A stretch of DNA of 48,217 nt from Bradyrhizobium sp. (GCF_030697065.1 NZ_JAUYQU010000256.1:1-48217), one strand, 5' to 3'; numbered from the stretch's first letter, positions 18,050 through 27,614 are shown. Program-made: numbers and translations. Notes: generated by a model not told the origin, from the letters alone.

Positions 18050-18188
18050 TCGGATCGATCGCAATGTGAAGATCAGGCCATCGCTATAATAGCGGAATCA
18101 GGCCGCAAGCGGGCAGATTTCCTGCCATAAGCCGGGCATCGGCGGCTGTCGTCAAGGTCGCTCCGGAAATGTCGTCTTCAAGGTTACT

Positions 18189-19577
18189 TTACTGCCGGCC
18201 CCTGAGCCGCTCCAGCACCTCGGAGGAGGCAAATCCGTCCGCCGGCGCCCCGATCGAGGCCTGGAAGCCGCGCAGGGCCTCGCGGGTGTGGCCGCCGAAC
18301 TGGCCGTCGGGGGTGCCGCGATAGAAGCCGCGCCGGGCCAGAAGCTGCTGCAGTTCCAGCCGCTCGGCGCGGGACAGCGTGCGTTCCTGCCGCGGCCAGG
18401 GCTGCACGAACGGCGCGCCGCCGCGGAGCCGGTCGGCGAAATGGCCGATCGCCAGCGCATAGGCCTCCGCCGGGTTGTATCGCATGATAACCCGGAAATT
18501 CTGCAGCATCAGGAAGCCTGGCCCCTCGGCGCCGGCCGGGGCCAGCAGATAGGCCTTTTCGGCCGGATTCGGGAACCGCTTGCCGCCGGCGCGGGCCAAT
18601 CCGAGATTCTCCCATTGCGCGATCGTCATCGCCTTGCCGCGGTCGGCCAGCATGTAGTTGAAGTTCTTGGGGATCACCACCTCGAAGCCCCAGGTCTGGC
18701 CGGGCTGCCAGCCGGACTTTTTCAGGTTGTTGGCGGTCGAGGCGATCAGGTCGGCTGGATTGTCGACCACGTCGCGGCGGCCGTCGCCGTCGGCATCCAC
18801 CGCAAAGCGCTTGAACGAGGTCGGCATGAACTGCGTCGGGCCGAACGCGCCGGCCCAAGAGCCGCGCAACTGTTCGGGGCGCAAATCGCCGCGGTGCAGG
18901 ATTTCCAGCGCCGAGAGGAACTCGTCCCTGAAGTATTTCTGGCGGCGGCCGATGCAGGCCAGCGTCGCGGTGGAATTCAGCACGCTGCGATCGCCCATCA
19001 TCGTCGAATAGTTCGATTCGATGCCCCAGATCGAGGCGATGATGTAGCGGTCGACGCCGTAGGCTTTCTCCACGGCGTCGAACTGCGGCTTGTATTTGGC
19101 AAGCACCTCGCGGCCCTTGGCCAGCCTGACGTCGTTGACCAGAATGTCGAGATAATCCCACACCGACTTGGTGAATTCCGGCTGCGAATCCATCAGGTCC
19201 ATGATGCGCAGGTCGGGCGCGAGCCCGGCGGTGAAGCGCTGGAAGCTGGCCTGCGAGATGCGACGCCGTGCGGCTTCGGGCCACATCGAGGCGACGCAAT
19301 TGTCAAAATTCGCCGCCGCCTCGCGGATCGCGGACGCCGTCATCGCGGGATGGCCGGAAGCCCCGTCCTGGCCGGTCCAGGGCAACGGGGCGCTGCTGGC
19401 GGCGGGCGCAGGTTGCGCCTGCGCCTGCGTCGCGGATTTTGGGCCGGAGAACATGTTGCCGAACGGATTCGGCAGCCCGCCGCCGTGGGATTGGGCGCGT
19501 ACCTCGCCGGCCAGCAACAGCGTCGTGGCAAGCACGACCGCGCCGGCCCGGCTCAATCTCATGTGTCCCGTCCGCAT
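18189..19577 (-). CDS. Lytic murein transglycosylase (MltB-type) with C-terminal peptidoglycan-binding domain
   Basis: 462 residues with a signal peptide ([22 protein letters not shown]). The MltB-like catalytic domain (about 85-385) has the catalytic Glu187 in WGIESNY and the [13 protein letters not shown] motif, followed by a peptidoglycan-binding domain 1 at about 405-460 ([28 protein letters not shown]). It cleaves the glycan strand to 1,6-anhydro-muropeptides in the periplasm. There is no lipobox, so the protein is likely soluble in the periplasm. An inner ATG six codons in is an equal start candidate. The same-strand neighbour is the SGNH-like envelope protein, and galU diverges upstream. 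Confidence 0.92.
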   Translation of the reverse strand: MRTGHMRLSRAGAVVLATTLLLAGEVRAQSHGGGLPNPFGNMFSGPKSATQAQAQPAPAASSAPLPWTGQDGASGHPAMTASAIREAAANFDNCVASMWPEAARRRISQASFQRFTAGLAPDLRIMDLMDSQPEFTKSVWDYLDILVNDVRLAKGREVLAKYKPQFDAVEKAYGVDRYIIASIWGIESNYSTMMGDRSVLNSTATLACIGRRQKYFRDEFLSALEILHRGDLRPEQLRGSWAGAFGPTQFMPTSFKRFAVDADGDGRRDVVDNPADLIASTANNLKKSGWQPGQTWGFEVVIPKNFNYMLADRGKAMTIAQWENLGLARAGGKRFPNPAEKAYLLAPAGAEGPGFLMLQNFRVIMRYNPAEAYALAIGHFADRLRGGAPFVQPWPRQERTLSRAERLELQQLLARRGFYRGTPDGQFGGHTREALRGFQASIGAPADGFASSEVLERLRGRQ

Positions 19578-19814
19578 GTCTCGTCGTTCCCCGAAATGTC
19601 GCGCTCATCCCCTGGGCCAGAAGGCCCTGTCACGGTTGCCAATAGCTTAACAAGGGCCGGATTTTGTTTCTTGTCTGTTTGCGGGCAGGCCGGGGAACCA
19701 TCATCATACATCCGCCTTTGTTCCCGGCTGCAAACCGGTTACCAACGTGCGGTCAGAACGCGCGTTCCCCCGGCTCTCTTACCCGAAGCTCCCTCAAAGG
19801 CGTCCCGAGCCCAC

Positions 19815-20699
19815 ATGAAAATCCGCAAAGCCGTCTTCCCGGTCGCCGGCCTCGGCACCCGCGTCCTGCCCGCCACCAAGGCGATGCCGAAGGAAATGCT
19901 GACCATCGTCGACAAGCCGCTGATCCAGTATGTGTTCGACGAAGCCAGGGAGGCCGGCATCGAGCATTTCATCTTCGTCACGGGCCGCAACAAGGGCGTG
20001 ATCGAGGACCATTTCGACCGCATGTTCGAACTCGACACCACGCTGGCCGCGCGCGGCAACAAGAAGGCCGAGATCGACATCCTGGCGCGCGACCAGCCCG
20101 CCGCCGGCGCCACCAGTTTCACCCGGCAACAGGCCCCGCTCGGGCTCGGCCATGCGGTGTGGTGCGCCCGCGATATCGTCGGCAACGAGCCGTTCGCGGT
20201 GGTGCTGCCGGACGAACTGGTGCTCAACACGCCGGGATGCCTGGCGCAGATGATCGAGGCCGCCAACAAGCTCGGCGAGAAATCCAACCTGATCGCGGTT
20301 GAGGAAGTGCCCGCCGATCTGACGCATCAGTACGGCATCTGCGGCGTCGGCAAGCGCCACGGCAGCAACATGTTCGAGGTCGACGGCATGGTGGAGAAGC
20401 CGCCGCAGGGCACCGCGCCGTCCAATCTCTCGATCACCGGCCGCTACATCCTGCAGCCGGAGATTTTCAGGATCCTGGAAACCCAGGAGCGCGGCGCCGG
20501 CGGCGAAATCCAGCTCACCGATGCGATGATCGGCCTCGCCAGGACGCAAAGCTTCTACGGCGTCGAGTTCGAGGGCGAGCGGCACGATTGCGGCTCCAAG
20601 GCCGGCTTTCTCCGCGCCAACATCGCCTTCGGCATGGCGCGGGCCGATTTGCGCGACGGGCTGCGCGCGGAGATGAAGCACTATCTGGAGCGCAAGTGA
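19815..20699 (+). CDS. galU: UTP-glucose-1-phosphate uridylyltransferase
   Basis: 294 residues, the standard GalU length. It makes UDP-glucose for lipopolysaccharide, exopolysaccharide and periplasmic glucans. The N-terminus [25 protein letters not shown] contains the nucleotide-binding GLGTR and the Lys of KEML; further in are GLGHAVWCA and [18 protein letters not shown]. The ATG at 19815 is the conserved start; the much longer open frame upstream is only antisense to the transglycosylase gene. Its TGA overlaps the GTG of the next gene. Confidence 0.95.
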   Translation: MKIRKAVFPVAGLGTRVLPATKAMPKEMLTIVDKPLIQYVFDEAREAGIEHFIFVTGRNKGVIEDHFDRMFELDTTLAARGNKKAEIDILARDQPAAGATSFTRQQAPLGLGHAVWCARDIVGNEPFAVVLPDELVLNTPGCLAQMIEAANKLGEKSNLIAVEEVPADLTHQYGICGVGKRHGSNMFEVDGMVEKPPQGTAPSNLSITGRYILQPEIFRILETQERGAGGEIQLTDAMIGLARTQSFYGVEFEGERHDCGSKAGFLRANIAFGMARADLRDGLRAEMKHYLERK

Positions 20700-20944
20700 A
20701 CGATTACGACCCGCTGCGCGATTACCTGAAACAGCAGACGCTGCCCGAATTCGTGCTGAGCTTCGAAAAGATCGAGGAGATCATCGACGCCGCACTGCCG
20801 CGCGCGGCGCACCGCGCGTCGTGGTGGGAAACGCTGCGCAGCCCGCAGGAGAAGATGCCGCAGCGCGAAGCCTGCCTCGCCGGCGGCTATATCGCGACCC
20901 GGCTGGCGGACGGCAGGAGCGTGCGGTTCAAGAAGATCAAGTGA
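20696..20944 (+). CDS. Small DUF7662-like protein coupled to galU
   Basis: 82 residues from a GTG that overlaps the galU stop (GTGA). The pattern [62 protein letters not shown] matches a small uncharacterised family (DUF7662) usually found as a lone domain. No catalytic motif is seen; the WW-containing helix and basic tail could bind nucleic acid or a protein partner. The tight overlap with galU implies co-translation, which is the only functional hint. Confidence 0.7.
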   Translation: MNDYDPLRDYLKQQTLPEFVLSFEKIEEIIDAALPRAAHRASWWETLRSPQEKMPQREACLAGGYIATRLADGRSVRFKKIK

Positions 20945-20945
20945 G

Positions 20946-20963
20946 GGCGGCGCATCCGCCGCC
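20946..20963 (+). terminator. Possible terminator hairpin after the galU pair
   Basis: A perfect 7-base stem GGCGGCG / CGCCGCC with CATC loop starts two bases after the DUF7662 stop. It is followed only by GTCCTTCGTG, not a real T-run, so intrinsic termination would be weak. Confidence 0.4.
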
Positions 20964-21175
20964 GTCCTTCGTGTGTCTGGAGCGAGGACGCCCGCCCCAA
21001 GCAAAATATCGAAAACAACCCCATGCACAGATACACATCCCGGATCATGCTACCTTCGCGCTCCGTTTGAGCTCGTTGCCACCGATGTCCGGTCGGAGAT
21101 ATTTTGCGTCGGGCCGGGGTATGCGCGGAGCCCCGGGCCTTGGTTGCATGACTGTTGGGCACCCCTGGAGCACCC

Positions 21176-21529
21176 ATGGCAAAACACCGGATCTATACAG
21201 CGAGCTTCGCAAGCGTTTACCCGCATTACGTCGCGAAAGCCGAGAAGAAGGGCCGCACCAAAGCCGAGGTCGATCAGATCATCTCCTGGTTGACGGGCTA
21301 CGGCCAGAAGCAGATCGAAACCCAGCTCGAAAAACGGACTGATTTTGAAACCTTCTTTGCGAAGGCGCCGAAGATCAATCCGTCGCGCGCCTTGATCAAG
21401 GGCGTGGTTTGCGGCGTCCGGGTGGAGGACGTCGAAGAGCCACTCATGCGCGAAATTCGCTACCTGGATAAATTGATCGACGAACTGGCGAAGGGAAAAG
21501 CCATGGAAAAGATTCTGCGAAAGGAATGA
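21176..21529 (+). CDS. DUF2200 family protein
   Basis: 117 residues; ATG at 21176 with GGAG five bases upstream ([32 protein letters not shown]). The sequence matches the DUF2200 family along its length, including [35 protein letters not shown] and the C-terminal [19 protein letters not shown]. It is cytoplasmic, with no known activity; the family is widespread as a single-copy small protein. It is a monocistronic gene convergent with the RibD-like gene. Confidence 0.88.
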   Translation: MAKHRIYTASFASVYPHYVAKAEKKGRTKAEVDQIISWLTGYGQKQIETQLEKRTDFETFFAKAPKINPSRALIKGVVCGVRVEDVEEPLMREIRYLDKLIDELAKGKAMEKILRKE

Positions 21530-21540
21530 TCCCGGCCGCT

Positions 21541-21564
21541 GGGGAGAGACCGGCACTCCCCTTT
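21541..21564 (+). terminator. Possible terminator between DUF2200 and the RibD-like gene
   Basis: GGGGAG (21541-21546) pairs with CTCCCC (21556-21561) and is followed by TTT. It is the only stem-loop in the 59-base convergent gap and could stop DUF2200 transcription. Confidence 0.4.
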
Positions 21565-21588
21565 CGGTGTCGCAAATGGATAGCCCGT

Positions 21589-22302
21589 CTATTCCGCCCG
21601 TTCCACGGCGTGCCGCAGCCAGATCATCCCGCCTTCGAGCGTCTCGCAATGGGTCAGCCGCAAGGTCTGGCCGGCGCCGGGACGGTCACCCTCCGGGCCC
21701 TCGTAATCGACGATGCTTTGCGCGCCGGCAACGCCGTCCACGGCGGGAAAAATCAGCGTGCTGAACTCATCGATCAGTCCGCGCTTGAGGAATGATCCGT
21801 TAATTCTGCCGCCACCTTCAAGCAGCAGTTTTCCGGCGCCGAAACGCGCGGCCATCTGCTCCATCGCCCCTGCCAGATCGTCGCCGCCGGCGCCGGCGAA
21901 GATGTAGGAAACGCCATCTTCGCGAAGTTCGGCGAGGTATGCGTCGGACACCTGCTCGCCGAGTACCGCAACGACATGGTCGCCGCCGACATTGTCTTTG
22001 CCGTAATGGGCACGGCCCGACGGATCGATGGCGATGGCGAGCTTGCGGCCGCGGGGCGCGGCGACATGCGCTTCACGCGGCAGCTTCGGTGCTTCGGCAA
22101 CTTTGCGCTCGGTGCCCTTGGCCATTTCGCTCATGGTCCTGCGGCCCACGATCCATCCATCGGCCCCGAAGCTGTCATGAACCTTTTCATAGTGCCCGCG
22201 CAGGACGTCCCACGAAATTCCCGGCGCCGCCCGCGTGAAGCGGCTGGGATGAAGGCGTCCATCGATGGAAGTACTCATGTGGCAGATGATATGAGGTCGC
22301 AT
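21589..22302 (-). CDS. RibD C-terminal-domain / dihydrofolate reductase-like protein
   Basis: 237 residues from ATG 22300-22302 (MRPHIICHMSTSIDGRLH). It has the RibD-C fold signature: start strand with MSTSIDG, GRRTMSEM, then YIFAGAGGDDLAGAMEQMAARFGAGKLLLEGGGRINGSFLKRGLIDEF. The GGG after LLLE is the NADPH-binding turn. The deaminase half of RibD is absent, so this is not the riboflavin enzyme itself but an NADPH-dependent reductase of the same superfamily, substrate unknown. An in-frame ATG 11 codons upstream is possible. It ends convergent with DUF2200. Confidence 0.87.
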   Translation of the reverse strand: MRPHIICHMSTSIDGRLHPSRFTRAAPGISWDVLRGHYEKVHDSFGADGWIVGRRTMSEMAKGTERKVAEAPKLPREAHVAAPRGRKLAIAIDPSGRAHYGKDNVGGDHVVAVLGEQVSDAYLAELREDGVSYIFAGAGGDDLAGAMEQMAARFGAGKLLLEGGGRINGSFLKRGLIDEFSTLIFPAVDGVAGAQSIVDYEGPEGDRPGAGQTLRLTHCETLEGGMIWLRHAVERAE

Positions 22303-22339
22303 GAGTTGATTCCGTTCGATGAGGAGCGGGCGCAATTGA

Positions 22340-25216
22340 CTAGCTCGCCGCCTCCAGCCGCTCTTCCGTCAACAGCCGCATCGCGGCATCGGCGTCCATC
22401 GGCTCGCCGAACGCAAAACCCTGCGCGTATTCGCAGCCGAGCTGATAGAGCTCGACGGCATCGGAGTCGGTCTCGGCGCCTTCCGCCACCACGTCCATGC
22501 CGAGGTCGTGCGCCAGCGCGATGATCGACTTCAGGATCACCGGGCGGGTGCCGCGGCTGGTGGTGCGCACGAAGGACTGGTCGATCTTGATGGTGTCGAA
22601 GGGAAAACGCTGCAGATAGGCCAGCGAGGAATGGCCGGTGCCGAAATCGTCCAGCGACAGTCCGGTGCCGAGTTCGCGGATCCGGGTCAGCATCTGGGCG
22701 GCGTGCTCGGGGTTTTCCATGACCAGCGATTCCGTCAATTCCAGCTTGAGCGTGCCGCGCGCCACCGAGGAACGCGACAGCACGGTGCGGATATCGTGGA
22801 TCAGATCGTGCCGCAGCAATTGCCGCGAGGAGACGTTGACGCTGGCAAAAATCGGTTCGCGCGAGCGCATCGCGCGCTGCCAGATCGCCAGTTGCTTCGC
22901 GGTCTGGTCCAGCACGAACATGCCGAGATCGACGATCAGACCGATTTCCTCCGCGATCGAGATGAATTCCACCGGCGACATGCGGCCGAGCTTCGGATGG
23001 TCCCAGCGCGCCAGCGCCTCGAAGCCGGCGATCGAGCGATCTTCCAGCCGCACGATCGGCTGGTACAGGATGGTGATCTCCTCGCGCTCGATGGCGCGGC
23101 GCAATTCGCTTTCCAGCGTCAGCCGGTCGGTCTTGCGCGCGCGCATCGCCGGCTTGTAGACGTCGATGCGGTCGCCGCCGATGCGCTTGGAATGGTACAT
23201 CGCCAGTTCGGCGTCCTTGATGATCTCTTCGGACAATTGCGTCTGCGGGTCGGACAGTGCGAGGCCGATCGAGGCGGTCAGGAAAATCTCGCGGTCGTTG
23301 AAGGCGATCGGGGCGCGGATTGTCTTGCGGATGGTCTCGGCGAAAGCGGTGATGCGCGCCGAATCCTGCTCCGACATCAGGATCAGGCCGAACTGGTCGC
23401 CGGCGAGCCGGGCCAGCGTGTCCTGCGGCTTGAGGATGCGGGTCAGCCGCCGCGCCAGCGTCAGCAGGATGGAATCGCCGACCGCGATCCCGACGGAATC
23501 GTTGACCTGCTTGAAGCGGTCGAGGTCGATCACCATCAGCGTCGGCCGCAGGTTCGGCATGGTCTTGGCGAAATTGGCCACGGCGCCGAGCCGGTCGATG
23601 AACAGCTTGCGGTTCGGCAAGCCCGTGAGATTGTCATGCACGGAATCGTGCAGCATGCGCTCTTCGGCGTTCTTGGCCTCGGTAACGTCGGTCAGCGTCC
23701 CGACCACGCGGGAAACCTCGCCGTCGGAGCCGACCACGGGCCGTGCCTTCAGCGCGAACCACATGAAGTGACCGTCCGGCGTACGCAATCTGAAATCCTG
23801 CACCAGCCGGCCGCGGCGCTGGTCCAGCACGCTGTCCAGTGCCGCGCGGAATCGGTCCTGGTCGAGCGGGTGCAGCACTTCCAGCCATTTCGCCGCGGGG
23901 CCTTCCAGCGTGCCGCGCTTGAGGCCGAGCAGTTGCTCGGTTTCGGGGCTGGTGAACACCTTGTCGGCCGAGACGTCCCAGTCCCAGATCAGGTCGCCGG
24001 AGCCGGTCAGCGCCAGCGCCCGGCGCTCGACGTCGGAGACCACGCCGGTGGTGGCGCCACCGCCGGCGAAGGCGTGCTGCATCACGGTAAAGCCGATCAG
24101 CATCACGATCAGCACGAGGCCGCCGAGCAGGGCGGGGCCGACGATGTCGTTGGTGACGGAGCCCGCCACCGTCATGCCGGCTGCGATCACCCAGACCACC
24201 AGCAGGAACCAGGTCGGGATCAACAGGACCGCGCGATCGAAGCCGTGGGTCGACAGATAGACGATCAGCGCAAATCCGGCGAAGGCGATCAGCACCAGCG
24301 ACATCCGCGCGATGCCGGAGGCGACCGCGGGATCGAACAGCGCCAGCGCCACCAGCGAGCCGAGGAAGGTCAGCCACCCCACGGTGATGTGGGAATAGCG
24401 CACATGCCAGCGGCTGAGGTTGAGATAGGCGAACAGGAACACCAGCAGCGTCGCCGCCAGGATGGCTTCACCGGCCGCGCGCCAGACGCGCTCGGCGTTG
24501 TTCGACATGTCGAGCACCTTGCCCCAGAAGCCGAAATCGACGCCGATATAGACCAGCACGGCCCACGCCAAAGCGGCAGCGGCGGGGAACATGATGCTGC
24601 CCTTGACCACGAACAGGATGGTCAGCACCAGCGCCAGCAGGCCGGAAATGCCGATCACGATGCCCTGGTACAGCGTGAACGAATTGACCTTGTCCTTGTA
24701 GGCGTCCGGCTCCCACAGATAGAGCTGCGGCAGTTTATCGGTGCGCAGTTCCGCAACGAAGGTGATGACGGCGCCGGGATCGAGCGTGATGCGGAAGATG
24801 TCCGCGGTCGCGCTCTCCTGTTTCTCGGGACGGTCGCCGGTCGAGGGCGTGATGGTGGCGATGCGCGACAGCCCGAGGTCGGGCCACAGCAGCCCCGACG
24901 ACACGATGCGATAATGCGGCGCCACGATCAGGCGGTCGAGCTGGTCGTCGGTGTTGTTGGCGAGCGCGAACACCACCCAGTTCTGTCCGCCCTCGCGGGC
25001 GCGGACTTCGACGCGGCGGACGATGCCGTCGGTGCCCGGTGCGGTGGAGACCTGGATGCGGTCGGCGTCGCTGCGCTGATATTGGAGGATCGCGGTGAGA
25101 TCGATCGCAGCCGCGTCACTGCGAACGCTGACCGCGTCGACAGCGCGCGCCGGCGGCGCGGCGGCAAACATCATGAGGCCCAGCGCGAGGGGCGCAAGGC
25201 ACCTGATCAGACGCAA
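22340..25216 (-). CDS. Membrane-bound PAS-GGDEF-EAL protein; degenerate GGDEF, intact EAL (c-di-GMP phosphodiesterase)
   Basis: 958 residues from a TTG (25214-25216) with GGAG eight bases ahead; a GTG at 25240 would add eight. A signal peptide (LAPLALGLMMFAAAPPARA) leads to a periplasmic beta-rich domain (about 30-190) and about seven transmembrane helices (190-385), the 7TMR-DISM-like layout. A PAS domain follows (395-515), then GGDEF with the catalytic signature changed to AGDQF (605-609), then EAL with EAL at 733-735 and DDFGTGHSSLAYL. The first domain is therefore probably inactive or a GTP sensor and the second a phosphodiesterase that lowers cyclic di-GMP. The ligand of the outer domain is unknown. 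It is probably monocistronic. Confidence 0.92.
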   Translation of the reverse strand: MRLIRCLAPLALGLMMFAAAPPARAVDAVSVRSDAAAIDLTAILQYQRSDADRIQVSTAPGTDGIVRRVEVRAREGGQNWVVFALANNTDDQLDRLIVAPHYRIVSSGLLWPDLGLSRIATITPSTGDRPEKQESATADIFRITLDPGAVITFVAELRTDKLPQLYLWEPDAYKDKVNSFTLYQGIVIGISGLLALVLTILFVVKGSIMFPAAAALAWAVLVYIGVDFGFWGKVLDMSNNAERVWRAAGEAILAATLLVFLFAYLNLSRWHVRYSHITVGWLTFLGSLVALALFDPAVASGIARMSLVLIAFAGFALIVYLSTHGFDRAVLLIPTWFLLVVWVIAAGMTVAGSVTNDIVGPALLGGLVLIVMLIGFTVMQHAFAGGGATTGVVSDVERRALALTGSGDLIWDWDVSADKVFTSPETEQLLGLKRGTLEGPAAKWLEVLHPLDQDRFRAALDSVLDQRRGRLVQDFRLRTPDGHFMWFALKARPVVGSDGEVSRVVGTLTDVTEAKNAEERMLHDSVHDNLTGLPNRKLFIDRLGAVANFAKTMPNLRPTLMVIDLDRFKQVNDSVGIAVGDSILLTLARRLTRILKPQDTLARLAGDQFGLILMSEQDSARITAFAETIRKTIRAPIAFNDREIFLTASIGLALSDPQTQLSEEIIKDAELAMYHSKRIGGDRIDVYKPAMRARKTDRLTLESELRRAIEREEITILYQPIVRLEDRSIAGFEALARWDHPKLGRMSPVEFISIAEEIGLIVDLGMFVLDQTAKQLAIWQRAMRSREPIFASVNVSSRQLLRHDLIHDIRTVLSRSSVARGTLKLELTESLVMENPEHAAQMLTRIRELGTGLSLDDFGTGHSSLAYLQRFPFDTIKIDQSFVRTTSRGTRPVILKSIIALAHDLGMDVVAEGAETDSDAVELYQLGCEYAQGFAFGEPMDADAAMRLLTEERLEAAS

Positions 25217-25335
25217 TGTCAGTTCTCCGCAATCAGCCACATGTCCGGGCGAAGCTGATCGACCGGCGTTGCGCGATAAATGACATGAAAGTGAGGGAAA
25301 TCAAAGGGTTTCCGGATGCGCATCGCGCAACAGCG

Positions 25336-26337
25336 TTAAACCGCCAACACAATTTTGCCAATATGTTCGCTGGTTTCCATGCGCCGATGGGCGTCGGCGG
25401 CCTTTTCCAGCGGGAATGTGCTGTCCATAACCGGTTTGACCCTGCCGTCGCGCAGCAGCGGCATCACCCTGGCCTCGATCGCGGCGACCATCGCCGCCTT
25501 GTCTGCATTGCTGCGGGGCCGCAACGTCGAGCCGGTGTGCAGCAGCCGCTTCACCATCACCTTGGAGAAATTGACGGTGGCCTTCGGCGTCCCGCTCAGG
25601 AACGCGATCTGGATGATGCGGCCGTCGATCGCCGCGGCATCGTAGTTGCGGTCGATATAGTCGCCGCCGACCATGTCGAGAATGACATTGGCGCCCGCGC
25701 CATTGGTCGCCGTCTTGACGGCTTCGACGAAATCCTCGGTCTTGTAGTTGATCGCGAGGTCCGCGCCGAGTTTGATGCAGGCGTCGGCCTTGTCCTTCGA
25801 TCCGACGGTGACGATCACCCTGGAGCCGAGCGCTTTTGCCAACTGGATCGCCATGGTGCCGATGCCGGATGAACCGCCATGGATCAGCAGCGTCTCGCCG
25901 GGCTTCAGCGCGCCGCGCTCGAACACATTGTGCCAGACCGTCATCAGGGTTTCCGGGATGGCGCCCGCCTCCTGCATCGACAGGGCAGGGGGCACCGCCA
26001 TCGCCTGGGCATCCTGCGCGATGCAATATTGCGCGTAGCCGCCGCCGGCCACCAGCGACATCACCTTGTCGCCGAGCTTGTGCCGGCTGGCACCTGCGCC
26101 GAGCGCGACCACTTCCCCCGCAATCTCCAGACCCGGCAGGTCGCTGGCGCCGGGCGGCGGCGGATAGGCGCCGGAGCGCTGCGCGACATCGGGACGGTTG
26201 ACGCCCGCGGCCGCAACCTTGACCAGGATTTCACCCGGACCGGGCACCGGCAGCGCGCGGGTCTCGGGGATCAGCACCTCGGGGCCGCCGGGCTTGCTGA
26301 TGCCGACGACGGTCATTTGCGCGGGCAGCTTTTCCAT
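25336..26337 (-). CDS. NAD(P)H:quinone oxidoreductase, PIG3-type zinc-independent MDR family
   Basis: 333 codons with start ATG 26335-26337 (MEKLPAQMTVVGISKPGG) and AAGGAA just upstream. Medium-chain dehydrogenase without zinc ligands: VNRPDVAQRSGAYPPPPGASDLPGLEIAGEV, and the Rossmann motif LIHGGSSGIGTMAIQLAKALG. The PxxGASDLPGLE stretch is typical of the TP53I3/PIG3 branch that reduces quinones with NADPH. Cytoplasmic. It is divergent from a DUF1192 gene with 105 bases between them. Confidence 0.9.
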   Translation of the reverse strand: MEKLPAQMTVVGISKPGGPEVLIPETRALPVPGPGEILVKVAAAGVNRPDVAQRSGAYPPPPGASDLPGLEIAGEVVALGAGASRHKLGDKVMSLVAGGGYAQYCIAQDAQAMAVPPALSMQEAGAIPETLMTVWHNVFERGALKPGETLLIHGGSSGIGTMAIQLAKALGSRVIVTVGSKDKADACIKLGADLAINYKTEDFVEAVKTATNGAGANVILDMVGGDYIDRNYDAAAIDGRIIQIAFLSGTPKATVNFSKVMVKRLLHTGSTLRPRSNADKAAMVAAIEARVMPLLRDGRVKPVMDSTFPLEKAADAHRRMETSEHIGKIVLAV

Positions 26338-26442
26338 GGTTTTTCCTTCGGCCAGGGCGGGAATTTCGAAGAGGCACCTGATTAGCCAGCCGCGCTCCGG
26401 CTGGCAACCGCCTCCCTCAGGGTTGAGCACGGGGTAGAACGC

Positions 26443-26634
26443 ATGGCCATCGAGGACGACGACCGACCGCGAAAGAAAATCACCCACGAGATCGGGCAGG
26501 ACCTGTCACTGCTGTCGGTCGAGGAACTGGCCGAGCGCATCGCGCTGATGCATGCCGAGATCGAGCGGCTGCAGGCGGCGATGACCAAAAAGCGCGCGTC
26601 GAAGGATGCGGCGAACAATTTTTTCAAGACGTAA
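26443..26634 (+). CDS. DUF1192 family small protein
   Basis: 63 residues, full length for DUF1192. The acidic/basic start MAIEDDDRPRKKITHEIGQDL is followed by the conserved helix LSLLSVEELAERIALMHAEIERLQAAM, which should form a short coiled coil, and a NNFFK end. The function is unknown; the family is restricted to alphaproteobacteria. It is divergent from the quinone oxidoreductase. Confidence 0.88.
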   Translation: MAIEDDDRPRKKITHEIGQDLSLLSVEELAERIALMHAEIERLQAAMTKKRASKDAANNFFKT

Positions 26635-26653
26635 TCAGGCGCGATCCCCCTCT

Positions 26654-26701
26654 CGTCGTCCCGGATCGGCGTTCGCTTGCGCTCACTTGTCCGGGACGAC
26701 G
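26654..26701. repeat. Palindromic element with 12-base perfect arms
   Basis: CGTCGTCCCGGA (26654-26665) and TCCGGGACGACG (26690-26701) are perfect inverted arms around a 24-base centre that itself holds a short hairpin. It lies 19 bases after the DUF1192 stop and probably serves as its 3' stem-loop. The outer arms are a variant of the GTC..GAC ends of the other repeats. Confidence 0.7.
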
Positions 26702-26822
26702 GATGAGAGGGCGGGGTGCAACGCACTCGGGGCGCAGGCCTCGGCCAATGGCCGACATGGCAAACGAAGCTTGAAGAAAACCGCTCGTTTACGGTCCATT
26801 AAGCTTTCCCGTTTATGACTAC

Positions 26823-26921
26823 GCTTGTCCTTGTTTGGACACCGAGTGGCTCCTGTCCACTCTGTTTGACGCCTCCCTGTTATCAACTTCAAAAGCCGCC
26901 AGAAATGGCGGCTCTTTTTTT
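26823..26921 (+). ncRNA. Candidate free-standing small RNA with three hairpins
   Basis: In a 424-base stretch without a gene (26635-27058) there are three hairpins in a row: TGTCC-ttgttt-GGACA (26826-26841), GAGTGG..CCACTC (26844-26862), and a strong Rho-independent terminator at 26894-26921. A weak promoter fits just upstream: TTTACG (26788-26793), 18 bases, TTTATG (26812-26817), giving a start near 26823 and a transcript of about 100 nt. No convincing reading frame is present. DUF1192 already has its own stem-loop, and the next gene starts 137 bases after the terminator, so the terminator needs its own transcript. I cannot match it to a named RNA family. Confidence 0.5.
26894..26921 (+). 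terminator. Strong intrinsic terminator of the small RNA candidate
   Basis: A perfect 8-base stem AGCCGCCA / TGGCGGCT with a GAAA tetraloop, followed by C and seven T residues. This is a textbook intrinsic terminator on the plus strand; the opposite side has only AAAA. Confidence 0.85.
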
Positions 26922-27058
26922 GGGCGTTCGCGGTACCTCACTGGAAACCATAATCGCGCATGCGGCTGGACTCTCGTCGGCCGGCGCGTAATGATTTGTT
27001 CATCATAAGCCGGCGCCCATTCAAGCCGGCGGCGTAATCCGTTGCGTGAGGCGTAACC

Positions 27059-27580
27059 ATGTCGAACCGTTCGCAAGGCGAAACCGCTCTCGTCCAGTTC
27101 AGCGAGAGACTGACCAATTCGGCGGCGTTCGGCACCCTGTTCCGCGAGGGCATGGATCTGGTCGAGGAGACCGCGGCCTATCTCGACGGCGTCGGCCGCA
27201 CCGAGGCGAAGGCGCTCGACCGCTCCGTCAGCCTGACTTACGCCACCGAAAGCATGAGGCTGACCACCCGCCTGATGCAGCTGGCGTCATGGCTGCTGCT
27301 GCACCGCGCGGTCAAGGAAGGCGAGATGACGCTGACCCAGGCCAACCGCGAAAAGACCAAGGTCAAGCTCTCGGCCGCCGACCCCGGTCCGGTCGACATC
27401 ATCGAAAAGCTGCCGCAGCAATTGCAGGAGCTGATCGCCCGCTCGATGGCGCTGCAGACCAAGGTCCGCCGCCTCGATACCACGATCCATGCTCCGGCGG
27501 CCGAACGCGCCTCGATCGGCAATCCCCTGGTACCGCAGCTCAATCGCCTGAAAGCGGCTTTCGAGCGCCAGAGCGGCTGA
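27059..27580 (+). CDS. DUF1465 / RcdA-family protein
   Basis: 173 residues. The sequence QFSERLTNSAAFGTLFREGMDLVEETAAYLDGVGR and SLTYATESMRLTTRLMQLASWLLLHRAVKEGEM matches DUF1465, the family of Caulobacter RcdA, an adaptor that helps deliver CtrA to ClpXP during the cell cycle. RcdA proteins are three-helix bundles with a disordered C-terminal tail, and the helix-rich middle and Pro/Asn-containing end here agree. A cell-cycle proteolysis role in this organism is inferred from the family. It is convergent with rpmE, sharing a bidirectional terminator. Confidence 0.85.
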   Translation: MSNRSQGETALVQFSERLTNSAAFGTLFREGMDLVEETAAYLDGVGRTEAKALDRSVSLTYATESMRLTTRLMQLASWLLLHRAVKEGEMTLTQANREKTKVKLSAADPGPVDIIEKLPQQLQELIARSMALQTKVRRLDTTIHAPAAERASIGNPLVPQLNRLKAAFERQSG

Positions 27581-27614
27581 TCCAGGGGATCGGTCGCAGC
27601 CATTTTCCAACGAA

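Noticed and set aside
18288..19814. Long open frame in front of galU on the plus strand
   Set aside because: It is antisense to the lytic transglycosylase; GalU homology begins at 19815 exactly.
22508..25258. 916-codon plus-strand open frame opposite the GGDEF-EAL gene
   Set aside because: It is an antisense shadow rich in Gln/His/Arg/Asp as expected from reversed codons; there is no family match.
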